A stretch of 20,000 nucleotides of DNA from Anaeromyces robustus (GCA_002104895.1 MCFG01000015.1:120001-140000); one strand, 5' to 3'; shown: positions 1 through 11,799, numbered from the stretch's first letter. The notes: generated by a model from the letters alone, not told the origin. Numbers and translations are program-made.

Positions 1-1732
1 TTTTTTTCTTCTATTGTAAATAAAAAAAAAATTTTTTTTTCACAAATTATATTAAAATTATAACTGGATATAAAATTGAAATTAATAAATAAATAAATAT
101 TGATTCTAAAAAGGAAATATGAAAGTTTTTATAAAATATTTTTATATTTTAATTAAAAGATATATATATTCCATATATCATCCATATATCATATCATATA
201 ATTCATATAATATATTTATATAATTTATATATTTCATAAATAATTAATTTATAAATAAATTATTTAATATTAATTATTAATGCTATTCTTAATATATTAT
301 ATTTTATTTAGTAAATACATACATTTGATGAAAATTTAATAATCACAACATAATTCATAATTAATTAATTATTACTGATTAATCGTGAATATAATAAATA
401 CATTTATAAAAATTAAGTTTAATATATATAAAATTACCAAAAAAGATGGCATACTAAACTTTATTTTTTTTTTTTTTTTTTCTTTTTTATTTTTATTATA
501 ACTTTATATTAACTACCAATACATTACAAATATCTTTTATTATTATTTATTTTTATTATATTAATAATATATTTGGTTATTTAAGAAAAAAAAAATTCAA
601 TAGAATATATTTATAATAATATATTTTAAATAAATAACTAATATATTTATAATACTAATAATTATACATTAGTAAATAAAGTATTTATATTATCAAAAAA
701 AAAAAAAAAAAAAAAAAGAAAAAATACTTAATTATATATTATAAAGGAATGAATAAAAAAAAGAAAAAAATATTGATATTAATAATTAAAAAAAAAAATG
801 ATAAGAAAAAAAAAAAACATTGCGCATTCAATAATAATAAATAATAATATAATACATAATTTAAAATATATAGTAGTTATATATAGTATTTTAATTAATC
901 AAGTTATCAAAATTGATTTTTATCAAAAAATAATAATTTAAAATTTAATTTTTTTTTTTTTTTTTTTTTTATAATCTAAATAACATTTAATAATAGTTTA
1001 AATTATTTAACGTGAATTCTACAGCCTTATAATAACGAATAAAAATTATTAGGATTTATATATTAGAATTAAAAATAAAGTAAAATATAAAATATTTTAA
1101 AATAAAATATATAATAAAAACAAGTTTTTTTTTAATTAAAAGTTTAATAGTTGTTAAAATAAAATTTAATTAATAAATTTTTTACGTTTTTTTTTTTTTT
1201 TTCTATTACTTTCATTTATCTTAGTTATTTTATTAATACATTAAAAATATGTTAGAATTAATAATAGAGTTTGAAAAAAAAATAAAAATAATTATATAAA
1301 ATAAAAAATACACACAATTCGTTTATATGAATAAAAAATTATTTAAATAATTTTTATTAGTCTTATTATTCAAAAAAAATTACAGAAATCATTATTTATT
1401 CTTAATTAAATATATATATATTTATGGTTACATTTTTATTTGCAATATTATATACTTTTATATACTTTTTTAAAAAATATATTTGATTCTATTGTAAAAT
1501 TAATCTTTATGAATTTATTTAATGTTTTGTTATTGAATTATCAAAACTTTTTTAAAAACCAAAATTATAACCTTTTTTCAAAATTATAACCTTTATTGAT
1601 ATTAATAATTTTATTGATTAAATCTTCATTAATTTAAGAATCCACTTAACTTATATAAATAAAATTAAAATTGTTACACTTTAAAAAAAAAAAAGTATAG
1701 TATAAATATGTATAAATATTAAAATGTAAAAA

Positions 1733-1765
<33 letters not shown>

Positions 1766-1841
1766 AAAAATTATACATACATTTAAATAAATGAAAACAA
1801 TGTAATTATATAATCAATTTAATAAATTAATTCTACTGTTT

Positions 1842-1915
1842 TTTTTTTTTTTTTTTTGTTTTGTTTATATATATAGATATTGTTTTGCTTTGTTTTGTTT
1901 TGCTTTGTTTTTTTA
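1842..1915. repeat. T-run and TTTTG/TTTGC simple repeat
   Basis: A T17-type run is followed by GTTTTG units, a short TATATA spacer, and then alternating TTTTG and TTTGC units. It is a low-complexity tract on the + strand with G as the only non-T base in much of it. No coding potential is seen. Confidence 0.6.
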
Positions 1916-2240
1916 TTTAAAAATAAATGTTTCCCAAATAAATATTTATTATAAAAATTTGCATAATACATTTAATAATAATAAATATTGAAAGACTTAT
2001 ATGGATTTATTAAATATATTTTTAAAATATTAAAAACTGCATTAAACAATTTTTGTTTTTTTTTTTTTATTTAGGTAATATAACCACAACAAAAAAAATT
2101 TTTTTAAATAATAAGATTATTACTATATCTGCGTTTGATATGAAAAAAATGGTACATATGCATTACCAACACTTTTTTAATCTTTAATAATATTTAAATA
2201 AATCTTTATTTGGTAATAATATTTCAATGTATATTTTAAT

Positions 2241-2351
2241 ATATTATGGTAAATATGTATAATAATAATAATGAAACAATGAATATATTATGGTAAATAC
2301 GTTTAAATAATAATAATGAAATGATGAATAAATAATTATTCATTGTTTCAT
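2241..2351. repeat. 44-bp imperfect tandem duplication with an inverted third arm
   Basis: ATATTATGGTAAATA at 2241 recurs from 2285, an offset of 44 bases, and both copies continue into AATAATAATAATGAAA followed by a short ATGA-type tail. In addition, ATGAAACAATGAATA at 2271-2285 is the exact reverse complement of TATTCATTGTTTCAT at 2337-2351, a 15-bp perfect inverted repeat. The block therefore combines direct and inverted repetition. It has no recognisable coding content. Confidence 0.65.
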
Positions 2352-2810
2352 ATATTTATATTTTTAAAAAAAAAAATTAAAAATACTGGGTATTTGGTAT
2401 ATGTAATGTATTTTATAACTTTTTTAGATATTTAATAGTTTATCAAAAAAATTTTAATATATTTTAAAAAATTGTTGAATAATAATAAGAAGAAGAATAA
2501 ACAAGAAGAAAAAAATATATAAAAAAAAAAAAAAAAATAAAATAAAAACGAAATAGAAAAAATGATTTATTTAAATTATTAAATGTATTATAATACATAA
2601 TGAATATAAAAATATATATACCGAAACTAAATATATTTAAATATCATAATATAACATAAATAAAAAAATTTTTTTTTACAATACTATTATTATAAAATAA
2701 TATAAAATAAAATTATGTCAGAATTTTAAGAAAAAAGAATATTCATCATAAAATATTTTTTATTCTTTTTTTCTTTTTTTTTTTTTGTTTTTATGATATA
2801 ATTATAATTA

Positions 2811-2861
2811 TTAATATTATTATTACTATTATTATTACTACTATTATTACTATTATTATTA

Positions 2862-2894
<33 letters not shown>
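2811..2894. repeat. ATT trinucleotide microsatellite
   Basis: Runs of ATT/TTA with interspersed ACT and one ATC variant unit. The variants suggest an ageing array. It sits in intergenic DNA just before the less AT-rich patch at about 2925. Confidence 0.8.
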
Positions 2895-2895
<1 letters not shown>

Positions 2896-2924
2896 ATAAT
2901 AATAATAAATTATGTATGTCAAAA

Positions 2925-3420
2925 TGATAAACAATGTCCTATTTTTTCAATGGTTGTTCATTAAGATCAAAAATAAAAGTATATTCTATCATAGAAAAAG
3001 TAATTGTATATATGATGATAGAAAATATATAAAAACAATTTAAAAATCATTTAGTAATTATTCAAAGAAATTTGTTATGAATAAAAAGGGTCAATTGAAG
3101 CAAAACAATGTATCACTCCAATATTAAAAAAATAATATTTATGTATTAATGCCCGGCCACAAAATGAAGCAAATAAAATATAGTCCTATCAATATTTATT
3201 AACATAGGTAAAGCAATTGGAATATAATTTTATCAGTATTTATTATCAGAGATATTATTAAGCTTTTTAATTATTGACATTATTATGAATAGTATACAAA
3301 TATACAAATGAAGAATTAATAAACATCAAATATTAAAGAACTCCAGATCTTTTATGGGAATCAGGAAATATTGAAAATAAATACTAATTCAAATAATTCA
3401 GAAAACTTGATTATTCTAAA
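2925..3420 (+). pseudogene. Possible eroded coding remnant, perhaps ankyrin-repeat-like
   Basis: This patch is visibly less AT-rich than its surroundings and contains words rare in the intergenic DNA, such as GCCCGGCCAC near 3151 and AACTCCAGATC near 3340. One forward frame near 3340-3383 reads RTPDLLWESGNIENKY. That resembles the TPL-WACESGNIEIVKY core of ankyrin repeats common in gut fungi, but with two or three residues missing and stops on both sides. Another frame near 3148 reads INARPQNEANKI, also reminiscent of an ankyrin turn. No open frame, start or splice structure connects these pieces. The ankyrin reading is an inference from short similarity and may be chance. Confidence 0.2.
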
Positions 3421-4375
3421 AAAAAATAATAAATATACTAAAATAATAATAAATACTAAAATAAAAAAATGTATAATTATATGCACTAAATATTAAAATG
3501 CTAAAAATGTATAATATACATACAAAAAAATACAATAAAATTTCAGATAACTATATATATTTCCATTATTGTAATAATAATAATATATCTTTATATAAAT
3601 AAGAAAAAAAAGTATTCATATATATATTATTAGCAACATAAATATGTTAATAATCCAATTAGTTATATACAATATAGTTAATCATTTAAATTTATAATCT
3701 TTAAATAATATCATCAAAATTTTAATTCAATTATACAATATAATTGATATATATTAAGAATTATTAAAAATATTTGAAATTAATCGTTTACTTTTATTTC
3801 ATACGTAACAAAACTATTCCTTATATTATAAATATTTAATATAGAAATGAAAAAAAAAAAAAATATTAATAAAGTTCTTATACTTTATAATTATGAATAT
3901 GGTTTTTATATCAAAATTAAAAATTTTAATAATAAAGATTATTCATTTTATTATTATTATTATTATTATTATATATCTTTATATATATGAATTATAATAA
4001 TGTATTTATTTATTTTGCTTTATTTTTTTTTTTTTTTAATAATAAAAAATTATTTAAAATATAAAATAATAATTAAGTCTAAATATTTAATTAATGGTTC
4101 GTTAAATTAAATATTTAAATAAATAATTTAGTTGTCACACGTTTTAATAAATTTTTGTTGTGATTTTGTTTTTTTAATTCTGTTTCTTTTAATTTTATTA
4201 AATAATATATTTAAAGCATAATATAAATAAATATATATTAATTCATAAGAAAAAATTTTATTTTTTTAATATGTAATTAAAAATTATTTATATATATATA
4301 TTTTTAATTTTTAATTAATTAATATTATAAAAAAATTTAAAAAATATACTTATATCTAATTTCTTTGTTTTTCAA

Positions 4376-4398
4376 ATGATAACTCTTCCATGAATTAA
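4376..4398 (+). promoter_or_regulatory. Two overlapping minimal upstream ORFs before the HEATR6-like start
   Basis: ATG at 4376 opens a five-codon frame (MITLP, stop at 4391-4393). ATG at 4390 opens a two-codon frame (MN, stop at 4396-4398). Both end 12-17 bases before the main ATG at 4411, and neither is in frame with it without a stop. If the transcript starts upstream of 4376, a scanning ribosome would meet both first. The transcription start is unknown, so a regulatory role is inference only. Confidence 0.35.
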
Positions 4399-4410
4399 TA
4401 AAATAAAAAA

Positions 4411-7400
4411 ATGTCATTCGTTGATTTGAGTAATTCTTTAATGAAAGAAACTAATAATGACAAACAAAATTCTTTATTAAAAAAATTAATATCGATACCT
4501 TACCCAATACCTGATATTCAACAAGAAAATGTATGAATCATTTTGAAATATAACAAATCTTTTAAGAATAAAAAATAAAATAAAAATTAAATAAAATATA
4601 TTTAATTGAATTATTTTAAAAAATATATATACATATATATATATAATAAAAATATAAAAATATATACTTATTAAATTGTAATGTATAAATATATATTATT
4701 ATAATAACTTTATATTAATGAAGGTAATCTCTTTACTAAAATTTGGCATTAAAAAATTTAAAAGCAATTCCGAAAATATTAAATATTTTTATAAATTAAT
4801 AAGTTTGTTATTTTCAAAAAGACAAGTATGTAAAAGAAAAGAAAAGAAAAATTGTATTTATAAATATATAAATAATATATTAATTTTAAATTATTATTAT
4901 TATCGTAAATTTTTAATATTTTTTTTTTCATTATTTTATTATTATTCTATATTAAATATAAATATTGTAATTATTGTTATTATATTGTTAATATTATTAT
5001 TTATATTCAACAATTTTTTATTTCAATACTTTTATTAAATTCAATTTAGATAAAATTTAACAGCAATCATAATATTATAAATGACTTGATAAATTATTTA
5101 TTAAATAATTATGATAAATTGAAAAAAGAAGACCAAATTGAAAATTTAAAAGCATTAAGTTTTGTTCTATATGAAAATGGAAGTTATTGTGAAAAAGTAA
5201 TATTTACTAAAACTCTAAAATTGATATATAATAAGAAAATATATAATAATAAATATATAATATGTTTTTTTTATATTTTTTTATATCTTTATACATTTTC
5301 ATATTATATATAGTTTTATGAAACATTAATTACTAAATTAGTGAATTTAGCAAATAAAAATGATTTGCCTCGACTGGAAATTAAACGCTTAGCAATTATA
5401 TCACTAGGGAATTTATGTTTTAAAACAGGAACAAAATTAAATTCTTCACAATATAAAACTATTTACAATGTTATATATAGTCATATTATAAATAATCAAA
5501 ATAACATTTCTTTAAATCAAAGCAAAGTAATACAAATATACAAATATATATAATTAAAAAAAAAATAAATAGAAATATAATAATTTATGATATAATGCAA
5601 TTAATATATAATTTTAAATAATAATAAATTCAATTTTAACACATTTTATACGTTAATATTTTCAATAAATAGATAATAAATAGTTCTTTAAGAGTTTATC
5701 AAATCATGATATCAGAAGATAAAGAAATATTAACAAATTCAAAAAATAATTTAATTTATTTATATAATTTTATATTTAATGGTAAAATGTTATATTTAAT
5801 ATTCATTTTTTTAAAAAAAAATAAATAAATAAATAAATAAAAAATAAAAAATAAATTAATAATTAAAATTTATTTATTTCTTATTATAGATTATAAGCCT
5901 ATTGGTAGAAGAGATTCTTTAAATAAAATGAACCTATATAAAAATGATTCAGTTATATCATTAACACCTTCAAATATAGTTCAATCTGATTCTGAAATTT
6001 CAGATAGTGATTTTAGTAATTCGAAGTATGATAATATATTTGATACAAAAACTAAATGAATATAAAATTAAAAATATAGAAAATATATTAAATAATATAT
6101 AAAATATATTTATATATTATTTTTTTTTTTTTATTCATTATTATATTTAATATTTTATTAAAAAGAGTTAAAATGGATAATTATAATAAAATAAAACTAA
6201 ATGCATTATATTGTCTACAAGCTATTATTAAGGTATAATTATTTCTTTTATATTATATAAATATTAAATGTATCTAAATAATGTTAATTACTAAATATTT
6301 TATTATATTTTATTATATTTTTGTTTTGTTTTGTTTTTTTTTTATAAAAAAAAAGAGTTCACCAAAACTTTTTTATCCTTATTGGGATATGTTTATTCCT
6401 TATGTAAATGATAAAACAAATAAATCATTACTAACATTAATACAAAATGATCCAGTTCCTCAAATACGAGCTACAGCAATAACTACATTAACATGTATGG
6501 TTGATGGAGCTAAACCATATTTAGCTGTAGCGACTGATTCGTACGTTTTATATATATATTTATCATTATTATCATTATAATTTATTAATTGATTAATTAA
6601 TAATAATCTTACAATATCTAATAATAAATATTAATTAATAAATATAAAATAAATTAGACATTCTAAAACAAACTTCATTTCCCTTTCTGAACGATTAGGA
6701 ATACAAATAAGTTTATTCCATAATGGTTTATTAAATGCTTTAAAAACTGAAACTAATATATCTATTATTAATTTAATTATTAAAGTAAATATAAAAAATA
6801 TAACTATAATTTATAATTATAATTTATAATTATAATTTATAATTATAATTTATAAATTTATAAATTAAATATATTCTATATTATTAATTTTTAATTATTC
6901 ATAAAATTAGTGTATGTGTGTATTAGTACAAAATTCATCTTATGATAAAATTTCAACAAACTATCCAGTATTAATAAGAGATAATATGGTTCCATTAATT
7001 TTCCATGATGGTATAGATGATTAGCACCATATATAAATACATAATTAACGTTAATAATCTTTAAAATAATTTAATAATTTATTCTTTTTTTCTTTTCTTT
7101 TCTTTTCTTTTGCTATAATTATTATTATATAAAAATTTCAAAAAAAATAATATTAGATGATAGAATAAAAGAATCAGCATTACATTGTATAAATATATTA
7201 TTAGATTCTCATTTCGATTCACATTTCTTAACGAAAACTCTTGATATACCTAAAGAACTTTTAAAATCATTTGAAAATATTAATATTTTTCCTGCAGAAA
7301 AAGATAATTATACCATAATAAATATTATTATTTCAATTATTAAAAAAACAGAATCAAATATTGTAAAAGCAGAATGTTATTCAATATTATCTACCATAGC

Positions 7401-7706
7401 TAAACATGATATTGAAATTATAAAGTAATATATATTTATATATTTATTCTTTTTTTTTTTTTATCCTACAAAATATATTATAATTCATTATTAAAAAATG
7501 AAAAAACTTATCTATATACTGGAATTTAGGGAAAAATGGACATTCATTAAAGAATTAGTTGATAACGGAATTAATGATAATAATGACTTAATAAAGATAA
7601 ATACTTTTAAAGTATTAGAATCTTATACCCAAACTATTAATTTGGATTATAATAAATGGAAAGAGAATGTAAATTATTTATTATATATATATATATATAT
7701 ATATAT

Positions 7707-7765
<59 letters not shown>

Positions 7766-9892
7766 TTCACTTAAAAAAAAAGTTTGACCTAGATTGGTGG
7801 GAAGATATAATAAATTATATACTAATTCAAATTAATAGTGATAGTGCAATAATGAGAGCAACCTCTTGTGATTGTATTTCAAATATACCTGAAACAATCT
7901 TTGAACAAATGAATGTAATTAGTAAAAATATCTTAGAGAATAATAATTACATTTAATTTGATAATAAATAATTATAATTCAATTTAAATAACAACATAAT
8001 TAATATAAATATATATCATTATATATTATTATTATTATTATTATTATTATTTATCATATATTATACTTATAAATAGAAATTAAAACAAATTCCATGTATA
8101 ACTATACCACTTAATCTTTCACAAAATGATAAAAATTTCAATGTTAGAGCTGCTGCTTGTAGAACTTTGGGAACATTAATTACATATAAATTTTTAAGCA
8201 ATGTAAAAAAAATATATATATATAAATATAAATATTTATACAAATATTTTTATTTAATATATTTTAAATATTTTAAAAATAAAAAAAAAAAAAAAAATTC
8301 ATAAATATTTATTATAATATTTATAAATTAAAATAATATATTATAAACTTATTTAGGACACAATGTTTATTATTGATGTAGCATCAACAATACAAGATAC
8401 AATAAAAGATAATAATTTAATTGTAAGAATTAGATCAAGTTGGCTTTATGGTAATTTTTGTGATAATCTTATATTGATGAGGTTTATATCATAATTAATA
8501 CTTTTAATATTATATAAATATATATATATATATAAATTTAACTTTATAATATGAATCCTTATGAAAATATAATAATTAATATTAATGAATAAATTAATAA
8601 CAATAATTATAATAATAATAATAATATATAATAAATTTTAAAACTTTTTAAATATAAAGTGAAAATCAAGAAAGTCAATCATTATTAGATGAATGGTTAG
8701 ATAACGATATGATAATGAAACTTTTAGAATCAGGTATATCAGCTGCAAAAGATAATGATAAGGTAAAATTATTTTATTATGATATATAATTTCAACAATA
8801 TATAAATATTTTTATTAATTTTTATATTTTTTTTCTTTTTTTTTTATTTATATAAAAAAATTATGTTAATATAGTGTAGAGCAAGTGCATTAAGAGGTTT
8901 AGGTGGTGTAATAAGAATATGCCCAAAACCTTTTATTGAAAATCAAATAAATAATATTATCAAAGAAGTTATATTAGTAACTAAAAAAAATGCTGAAGCT
9001 GGTTCTGTTAAAGTAATTAATTAATAATACTTGACAATAATAATAATTGTTATAGTAATTTTATAGTAATTATTATATTAATAATTATATAATAATAATA
9101 TATTTATTTATAAAAAAAAAATTATTATCATTAGATAAGATGGAATGCATGTCATGCAATATTAAATATGTTTAAAAATAAAGATTTTTCAATTGGTAAA
9201 TCTTCATGGACTTCACCATTAATTTTATCATTATTAAAATCAATTAAAAACTGTAGAAATTTCAAAGTCAGAATTAATGCTACTAATGCTTTATTAGAAT
9301 TAAAAACTAAGGAACAATATGGAAATATGAACCTTATTAAAAATACCCTAGAATGTGTGTTAAGTTCATTAGAAAATATTGATGATCTAGCAAATACAAG
9401 ATATGGTGAATATAAATATCAACAGCAATTAAAAGAAAAAGTAAATATATACTATTAATTTATGTTATATCTATAATCATTCTTTATTTACAATTAATTT
9501 ATTTTTATATATAAAATAAATATAACGTTAACCTTGAAATTTTATTCTTTTTTTTTTTTTTTTTTTTTTTTAATTTAAATAATTTTATTAATTTATTTTT
9601 AAATATAAAATAAATATAATATTAATCTTAAATTTTTTTTTCTTTTGTTATCCTAATAATTTTATTATTGGTTATTAAAATTAATTAACTAACTAATTAG
9701 TTAAGTACTTTATTAGAAATTATAATGAAAATTTATTCTAATAATTCAGATAATAATTCAGAGGATTATAAACTTTATATTGAAAGAATAAGTAAATTAA
9801 AGAAATCACAAGAATTGGAAGAATTAAAGAACCCTGCAAAATTCTATGAAGATTTCCTAGATTCACATAAAGATGAAATAAATGAACAATAA
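4411..9892 (+). CDS. HEATR6: HEAT repeat-containing protein 6-like (HEATR6 family), 19 exons
   Basis: Exons: 4411-4530, 4724-4825, 5050-5196, 5314-5526, 5673-5781, 5890-6025, 6166-6232, 6356-6540, 6658-6784, 6911-7010, 7157-7424, 7530-7668, 7783-7914, 8077-8202, 8357-8481, 8660-8762, 8875-9012, 9135-9440, 9701-9892. The total of 2835 nt gives 944 residues; all phases join and the TAA is at 9890. An in-frame TAA at 4399 fixes the start. The family signature is clear: FYPYWDMFIPY and DPVPQIRATAITTL (about 303-340, the DUF4042-type region), IIKCMCVLVQNSSYDK across exons 9/10, NFNVRAAACRTLGTL, IVRIRSSWLYGNFCDNLI, and IRWNACHAILNMFKN followed by NFKVRINATNALLELKTKEQYG in exon 18. An SDSEISDSDFS acidic-serine linker (about 263) matches that of animal HEATR6. 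The protein is an alpha-solenoid scaffold. No enzymatic motif is seen, and the family's molecular role is not established. It is shorter than the human protein (about 1180 residues) at both ends. The small exon 4724-4825 was placed by phase and by similarity to the family N-terminus (KYFYKLISLLFSKRQ). Confidence 0.9.
6793..6870. repeat. TATAATTATAATT short tandem repeat in HEATR6 intron 9
   Basis: About four to five near-identical 13-base units (ATAATTTATAATT) fill the middle of the 126-base intron at 6785-6910. Splice ends GTAAAT and TTAG are intact outside the array. Confidence 0.7.
7669..7782 (+). other. HEATR6 intron 12: ATTT microsatellite intron, open and 3n long
   Basis: This 114-base intron runs from GTAAAT to AAAAAG. 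It contains a TA run followed by about 15 TTTA units. It is a multiple of three, lies between codons (phase 0), and contains no stop in the reading frame. Retaining it would therefore add 38 residues made of Y/I/L/F repeats ending in HLKKK. I call it an intron because the family alignment runs smoothly from YNKWKEN to FDLDWWEDI without the insert, and its donor and acceptor match the others in the gene. Confidence 0.8.
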
Positions 9893-10319
9893 ATCAACGA
9901 ACGAAAAGAAAATTATTTAAATATTAAATGAAATAATTATTTAAAAAAATAATAATGAAAATAAAAAATAAAAAATAAAAGAAATAAATATTATTAAAAA
10001 CATAATTAAATATTAATATTATTTCAAAAAAAAAAAAATTAAAAAATTATGATTATTCAATAAAAAAGGTTAGAATAATTTCATTAATTTTAGGTTAGGT
10101 TATTGAAGTTTTCATTTTGTTATAAATTTCTAAAAATCATAATATGTAATATAAATAGAAAATGTAGTATAAAATGTAATTAAAAAAAATATACATATAT
10201 ACATAATTATATAACAATAATAATAAGTAATAAAAAAAAATGATTATACTATATAGGAAATATATACAGTATTTTCTCAATTTAAAAAAAAAAAACAATG
10301 TATTTCTTTTTTATTATTC

Positions 10320-10505
10320 TTTTTCTTTTCTTTATTTTATTTTATTTTCTTTTATTTTATTTTATCTATACTTGTAACTTATTCTACTTTACCATTTATA
10401 TTATTTTATTTAATTTTATTTTATTTTATTTTAGTTTAGTTTAGTTTAGTTTTATTTTATTTTATTTTATTTTATTTTATTTTATTTTATTTTATTTTAT
10501 TTTAT
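10320..10505. repeat. TTTTA pentanucleotide microsatellite
   Basis: Two blocks of TTTTA units (10320-10365 and 10402-10505) are separated by a 36-base non-repeat spacer. The second block starts with a TTTAG variant run before the pure array. The same motif in reverse complement (TAAAA) forms the array at 16670-16795. Confidence 0.85.
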
Positions 10506-10871
10506 ACCTTAATATAATAATATAATAAATATAAAATACTTAAATATAAAGAAAGAAATATAAAAATTTAACATACAGATTATTACATATAATTTTATTT
10601 TAATTTTAATTTTTCAATAATATTTCTAATTAGTAATTTATATTTTACTAATTGATAATTATATATAAATAATATTTACTTATGAATTTTATATAAAAAT
10701 TATTAATATAAAATTACTAATATTATTTTAATTAAACAAATTAATGTTCAAATTTCAATAAAAAAAATTAAAATAAATGAAGTAAGGAAAATATTGCTTT
10801 TTGTAGAAATTCTATAACTTTATAATTTTAAAAAATTCTGTTATGATTAAATATTAATATTTTAAAATTTT

Positions 10872-10912
10872 GGTTACCTTTATTTGAAATATTGAAATTT
10901 CAAAAAGGTACC
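10872..10912. repeat. Imperfect inverted repeat (hairpin) followed by a T-run
   Basis: GGTTACCTTTATTTGAAAT at 10872-10890 can pair with ATTTCAAAAAGGTACC at 10897-10912, allowing two small bulges, with a loop of about six bases. A T-rich run follows on the + strand (CTCTTTTTTTTTTTTT). GGTTACC/GGTACC ends are unusual in this A/T background. It could be a structured 3' element, a small RNA end, or a remnant of a short inverted-repeat element; none of these is proven. Confidence 0.45.
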
Positions 10913-11319
10913 TCTTTTTTTTTTTTTAAAATTTTAATTATATAATAAATAATACTTTTTTATAATAAATAAATATAATATAACATTTTAATTATAATTA
11001 ATAATAATAATATATAATATAATATAATAATATAATATAATATAATGTAATATAATATAATATATAATATATAATATATATATTTTGTCATATTTTATTT
11101 TTAAATTTTTATTATTTTTATTATTTATAATTTATCTATAATCAATAATTATTTATAGTAATATATATTAAAAAATTAATATAAATTTTTATTAATAATC
11201 ATATAATTATATAATTATTTTATATTTAATTATATTTTTAAATATAATTAAAATAAATTATAATTAAAGTTTTAAAGATATCCTTAAATCAAATCACATT
11301 TTATATGAAAATTGTATAT

Positions 11320-11400
11320 TGTATTTCCGCCACTAAATTTCGAGTTTTTTATATATTAATGATGATTTGATCACGTGATCCAATCAATCTTAGTATACCC
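11320..11400 (+). promoter_or_regulatory. Promoter-like patch with CACGTG palindrome and CCAAT box upstream of GTP cyclohydrolase I
   Basis: The 12-base perfect palindrome GATCACGTGATC lies at 11369-11380, and it shares its last C with a CCAATCA box at 11380-11386. TCACGTGA is the classic site for bHLH factors (Cbf1/Pho4/USF types), and CCAATCA is the preferred HAP/NF-Y core. The pair sits about 420 bases before the ATG at 11800 in a patch (with TTTCCGCCAC near 11325) clearly less AT-rich than its surroundings. The sites are seen directly; control of the downstream gene is inferred from position. Confidence 0.45.
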
Positions 11401-11799
11401 TCAAAGTAAAAAAAAAGATGAAAAATTTTTCCTTAAAATAATTATTAACATTAATAATAATAGTAAAATAATAATAATAATAATAATAAAAAGAGAAAAG
11501 GAAATACTATAATAATGATAATATTAATTATTACTTTTAATATGAATTAAATAATTAATATTTTTATTATAAATAGTATTATCTTAAATATCACAAAATT
11601 TTGTTTTTTTTTTTACAATTTTTATTTTTTTATAAAAATATTTTATAATTTAAAAAGAATATCATCAGTATATGTATATTAAATAAGAATAAAATAATAT
11701 TTCGTACTTTTTTCAACAAAAAAAAAAAAAGATATAATAATAATAATTCATTTTCCAATTTAATTTAAATCAAATAAACTTTTAATAAAAATATATAAA

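Larger units (their letters stand above)
1..4410. other. AT-rich intergenic region upstream of the HEATR6-like gene
   Basis: I find no supportable gene in these 4.4 kb. The sequence is mostly A/T with homopolymer runs (for example T near 463-480, A near 695-717, T near 951-970 and T near 1841-1857) and short repeats. Stops are frequent in all frames, and no stretch shows the GAA/GGT/AGA-type codons that mark exons elsewhere in the window, except a less AT-rich patch at about 2925-3420 (listed separately). The last few hundred bases should hold the promoter and 5' leader of the gene starting at 4411, but I recognise no specific promoter element there. Confidence 0.7.
9893..11799. other. Intergenic region between the HEATR6-like gene and GTP cyclohydrolase I
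   Basis: No gene is supportable. The proximal part (9893-10319) should hold the 3' UTR of the upstream gene; AATAAA-like words are too common in this composition to name a poly(A) signal. A small G-rich word TAGGTTAGGTTA lies at 10091-10102. A TTTTA array (10320-10505), an inverted repeat (10872-10912), TAATA/TATAA runs (about 10976-11086) and a less AT-rich promoter-like patch (about 11281-11400) follow. An AAT run at about 11446-11490 precedes the leader of the next gene. Confidence 0.7.

Noticed and set aside
4826-5038. Open frame continuing past the second HEATR6 exon into a Y/L/F/I-rich stretch
   Set aside because: Only 4724-4825 matches the family. After it comes a clear GTATGT donor, and the remainder is composition-driven and ends before the acceptor at 5049, so it is intron.
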